A program made the position numbers and the translations under genes. Shown here piece after piece: positions 62,182 to 64,000 of a stretch of 64,000 nt of DNA (position 1 is its first letter; each line of letters begins with the position of its first letter). The stretch comes from Gamsiella multidivaricata (lineage: Eukaryota > Mortierellomycota > Mortierellomycetes > Mortierellales > Mortierellaceae): NCBI RefSeq assembly GCF_025024155.1, contig NW_026251753.1:62001-126000 (forward strand), in the 5' to 3' direction. The notes under the pieces were generated by a model. The model saw nothing but the letters and a program-made list of their open reading frames with translations, was not told the origin of the DNA and searched no databases.

Positions 62182-64000
62182 ATGACTTCGACCATGAGAC
62201 AGCCGCTACCGCAGCTTCGTATTATCCAGCAACAATTCGATCGCCCAGACAAACGGCGCTACTCGACCACAACCTCGTCCCAATCTGCCGGGAATGGTAG
62301 GCATCCGTGGTTGCTTAGCCCAATACATTCTTTTTATTAATTATAGCCTATTAAAATTCAACTGACACAGGTCGTTTTCATTTCTTTTCGGTCGTCATCA
62401 GCGCGCACTTCGAGGGAAGATAGTATGGATGGATGCAGTGGCCAGCTGTCAAGCGGTGAGGGCAGCAGTCAATCATCAACTTCAGAACCACCCAACAAAA
62501 TCCGGAAGAAGCCCGGCCGCAAGCCCAACCCAGCATCTCCAGCCGTCAGAAAGGAGCAGAACAGAGCAGCCCAACGAGCGTTCCGCGATCGCAAGGAGAG
62601 ACATCTCCAGGAGATGGAAACCACCATCAGGGAGCTTAGAGAAACTAACTCTCAAATCACCCAACGGTCGCAGCAGGATGCACAGCAGTTCAAGGCTGCG
62701 CTTGAGGCACTACAGAGTGAGAATTATTATCTGCGCCAAGTCGTGTTTTCGTTCGAAACGGCGTTGAGCAAGGGCGGACACGTGACAATGCTCCACGAGG
62801 TCAAGGCAGAGCTCTACCATCGCCACTACGAGAAGCATATCACGAAGAAGCCAGCAGGAACAACCTCATCAGCTCGCAACCTGCAACCGCCTTCTCCAAC
62901 CATACCGTCCATCTTTTTACCGAACGGCAACGTCCCTCTCCAACTGAACCTGGAGAAGGCCTCACAGCGAACCCAGGGACAGATACTCGGCCAGGCAGTA
63001 GCTGTCACTTCATCAAAGTCAGCCATCCCTTCGGTCGACACCACCGCATCACCGGCCTCGCAACCTCACTTTCTCTCGGCAAATTCCCCGTCGTCCTCGA
63101 AGGCCCTGTCTTCAGCTCTATGGGACGCATTTGAGGATTCTCGGGACGATACCATATTTTCTGTGAACGACAGCATCCTCAGCAGATCAACATCGCCACT
63201 GTCGCTGGCACACTCAACCAACGGTAAACTCGTTAAATCGATCACAGCGTACGAACCCATGTCTGTGCCACGACCTTTCTTTACCGAAACAGGCGCCTAT
63301 CTCGCGAAGCGGACAGAGTACACCAAGAACGGCACCGTATTCGATGAGCTTCAATCATCACTTTTCCCACCAGGAACGCTTCAGTCGATTGTCCATACGG
63401 GACTGGCGACGCCGCTGGAAATTGTGAACGACATTTCACTACTGGATCAGTTACACGACCGTCGTCCTCTCCGAGATCCTGTTATTTCACCCGGTCAAGC
63501 TGCCATCACATTTTCCGCCTCCCCCATCGATTCTTGGGCAAGCGCACCGACGTCGATCTTGGATGACGAAGACAGCAATGAATTTCAGATTGCATCGATC
63601 ACACTGGGACTCGACGACGGGCTGAAACAGGATGTGATCCCGAGCGTTCGTCTGCAGCTCGAGATTCAGGTCTTGGCATCTGCACCCCCCGCTGTGGACC
63701 CCAATATCGATCCCAAAATCTATGCTCTTCCGCATGACCTACGCATTGACCTGATTCCATGCCCGAGACTGCGTGCGCAAATGATTCTGCACCAGAAGAG
63801 GTTTGATGTGGATGAAATGTGTCATCTCTTGCTCAACGGCGCTATTTGCCACGGTCATCCTCTGGACCCAACCAGCTGGGAGCTTCCGGAGCCGTTCTTT
63901 GATCGATATGGGTTCCTACTGGGAGAGGAGTTGTTGGAACTTCGGAACAAGGTTTGGCCAAAGAAAGATGAACCCTTGCCAGGTAAGGTTTTACGGGCTT
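62182..64000 (+). CDS. bZIP transcription factor with DUF3425 domain (partial, runs off the right edge)
   Basis: Model: join(62182..62296,62402..63982,...); 565 codons plus one base are visible, and a donor GTAAGG at 63983 shows that it continues beyond the window. Seen: a short N-terminus, Lys/Arg/Pro-rich lead-in (KIRKKPGRKP), a bZIP basic region of the Pap1/Yap type (NRAAQRAFRDRKERH), a zipper/coiled coil to about residue 140, a Ser/Pro-rich linker, and the fungal DUF3425 region (CPRLRAQMI, then CHLLLNGAICHGHPLDPTSWELPEPF; quoted only in key parts). Such factors act in stress and metabolic gene control. No Cys-rich redox domain of Yap1 type is seen in the visible part. Confidence 0.9.

Overview
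This is a fungal nuclear window. It carries elongation factor 3 (a fungal-type translation ATPase), a class V myosin with a DIL tail, a Ctr copper transporter and GPI-anchored wall proteins. Genes hold many short GT-AG introns (roughly 70-480 bp). Introns and spacers are full of long homopolymers and leaders are pyrimidine-rich. Intron richness together with a spastin homologue and a Yippee protein fits an early-diverging filamentous fungus, and a Mucoromycota/Mortierellomycotina relative is my best inference. I did not run a similarity search. No tRNA, rRNA, transposon or CRISPR was recognised. Every spliced model below was checked for codon phase by adding exon lengths.

Layout. 0.7-7.1 kb: an acidic Ser/Thr kinase (-), the Hsp70 exchange factor Fes1 (+) and the repair factor XPA/Rad14 (-). 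9.3-11.6 kb: a G-protein alpha subunit (+) with eight exons, one of them 5 nt long. 13.8-16.7 kb: a Ser-rich protein and a small GPI-anchored Cys-rich protein (both -). 19.3-26.2 kb: EF-3 (-) and cytosolic serine hydroxymethyltransferase (+), divergent. 26.6-36.6 kb: spastin (-), a GCK-III/Ste20 kinase (+) and Utp7 (+). 37.0-42.3 kb: class V myosin (-). 44.7-48.1 kb: BAP31-like ER protein (-) and Yippee (+). 49.1-54.9 kb: a probable copper locus. 56.2-64 kb: pyruvate dehydrogenase kinase-type GHKL kinase (+), bHLH-zipper factor (-) and a bZIP/DUF3425 factor (+) that runs off the right edge.

The most interesting region is 49.1-54.9 kb. Three neighbouring genes encode secreted or membrane proteins linked to copper. 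One is a GPI-anchored YcnI-like (DUF1775) protein whose predicted mature N-terminus is His. The second is a Ctr copper transporter with a large Cys/Met-rich ectodomain. The third, divergent from it, is a GPI-anchored protein that is a paralogue of that ectodomain without the transporter. The spacers beside them hold 16 copies of the heptamer TGTCAAA on either strand, three of them in tandem at 9-bp spacing; elsewhere I noticed only a few isolated copies. I propose a co-regulated copper-capture and uptake module. The copper role and the regulatory role are inferences.

Most other genes are housekeeping: translation, folding, repair, one-carbon metabolism, rRNA processing, cytoskeleton and signalling. 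They appear to be collinear neighbours rather than a pathway.
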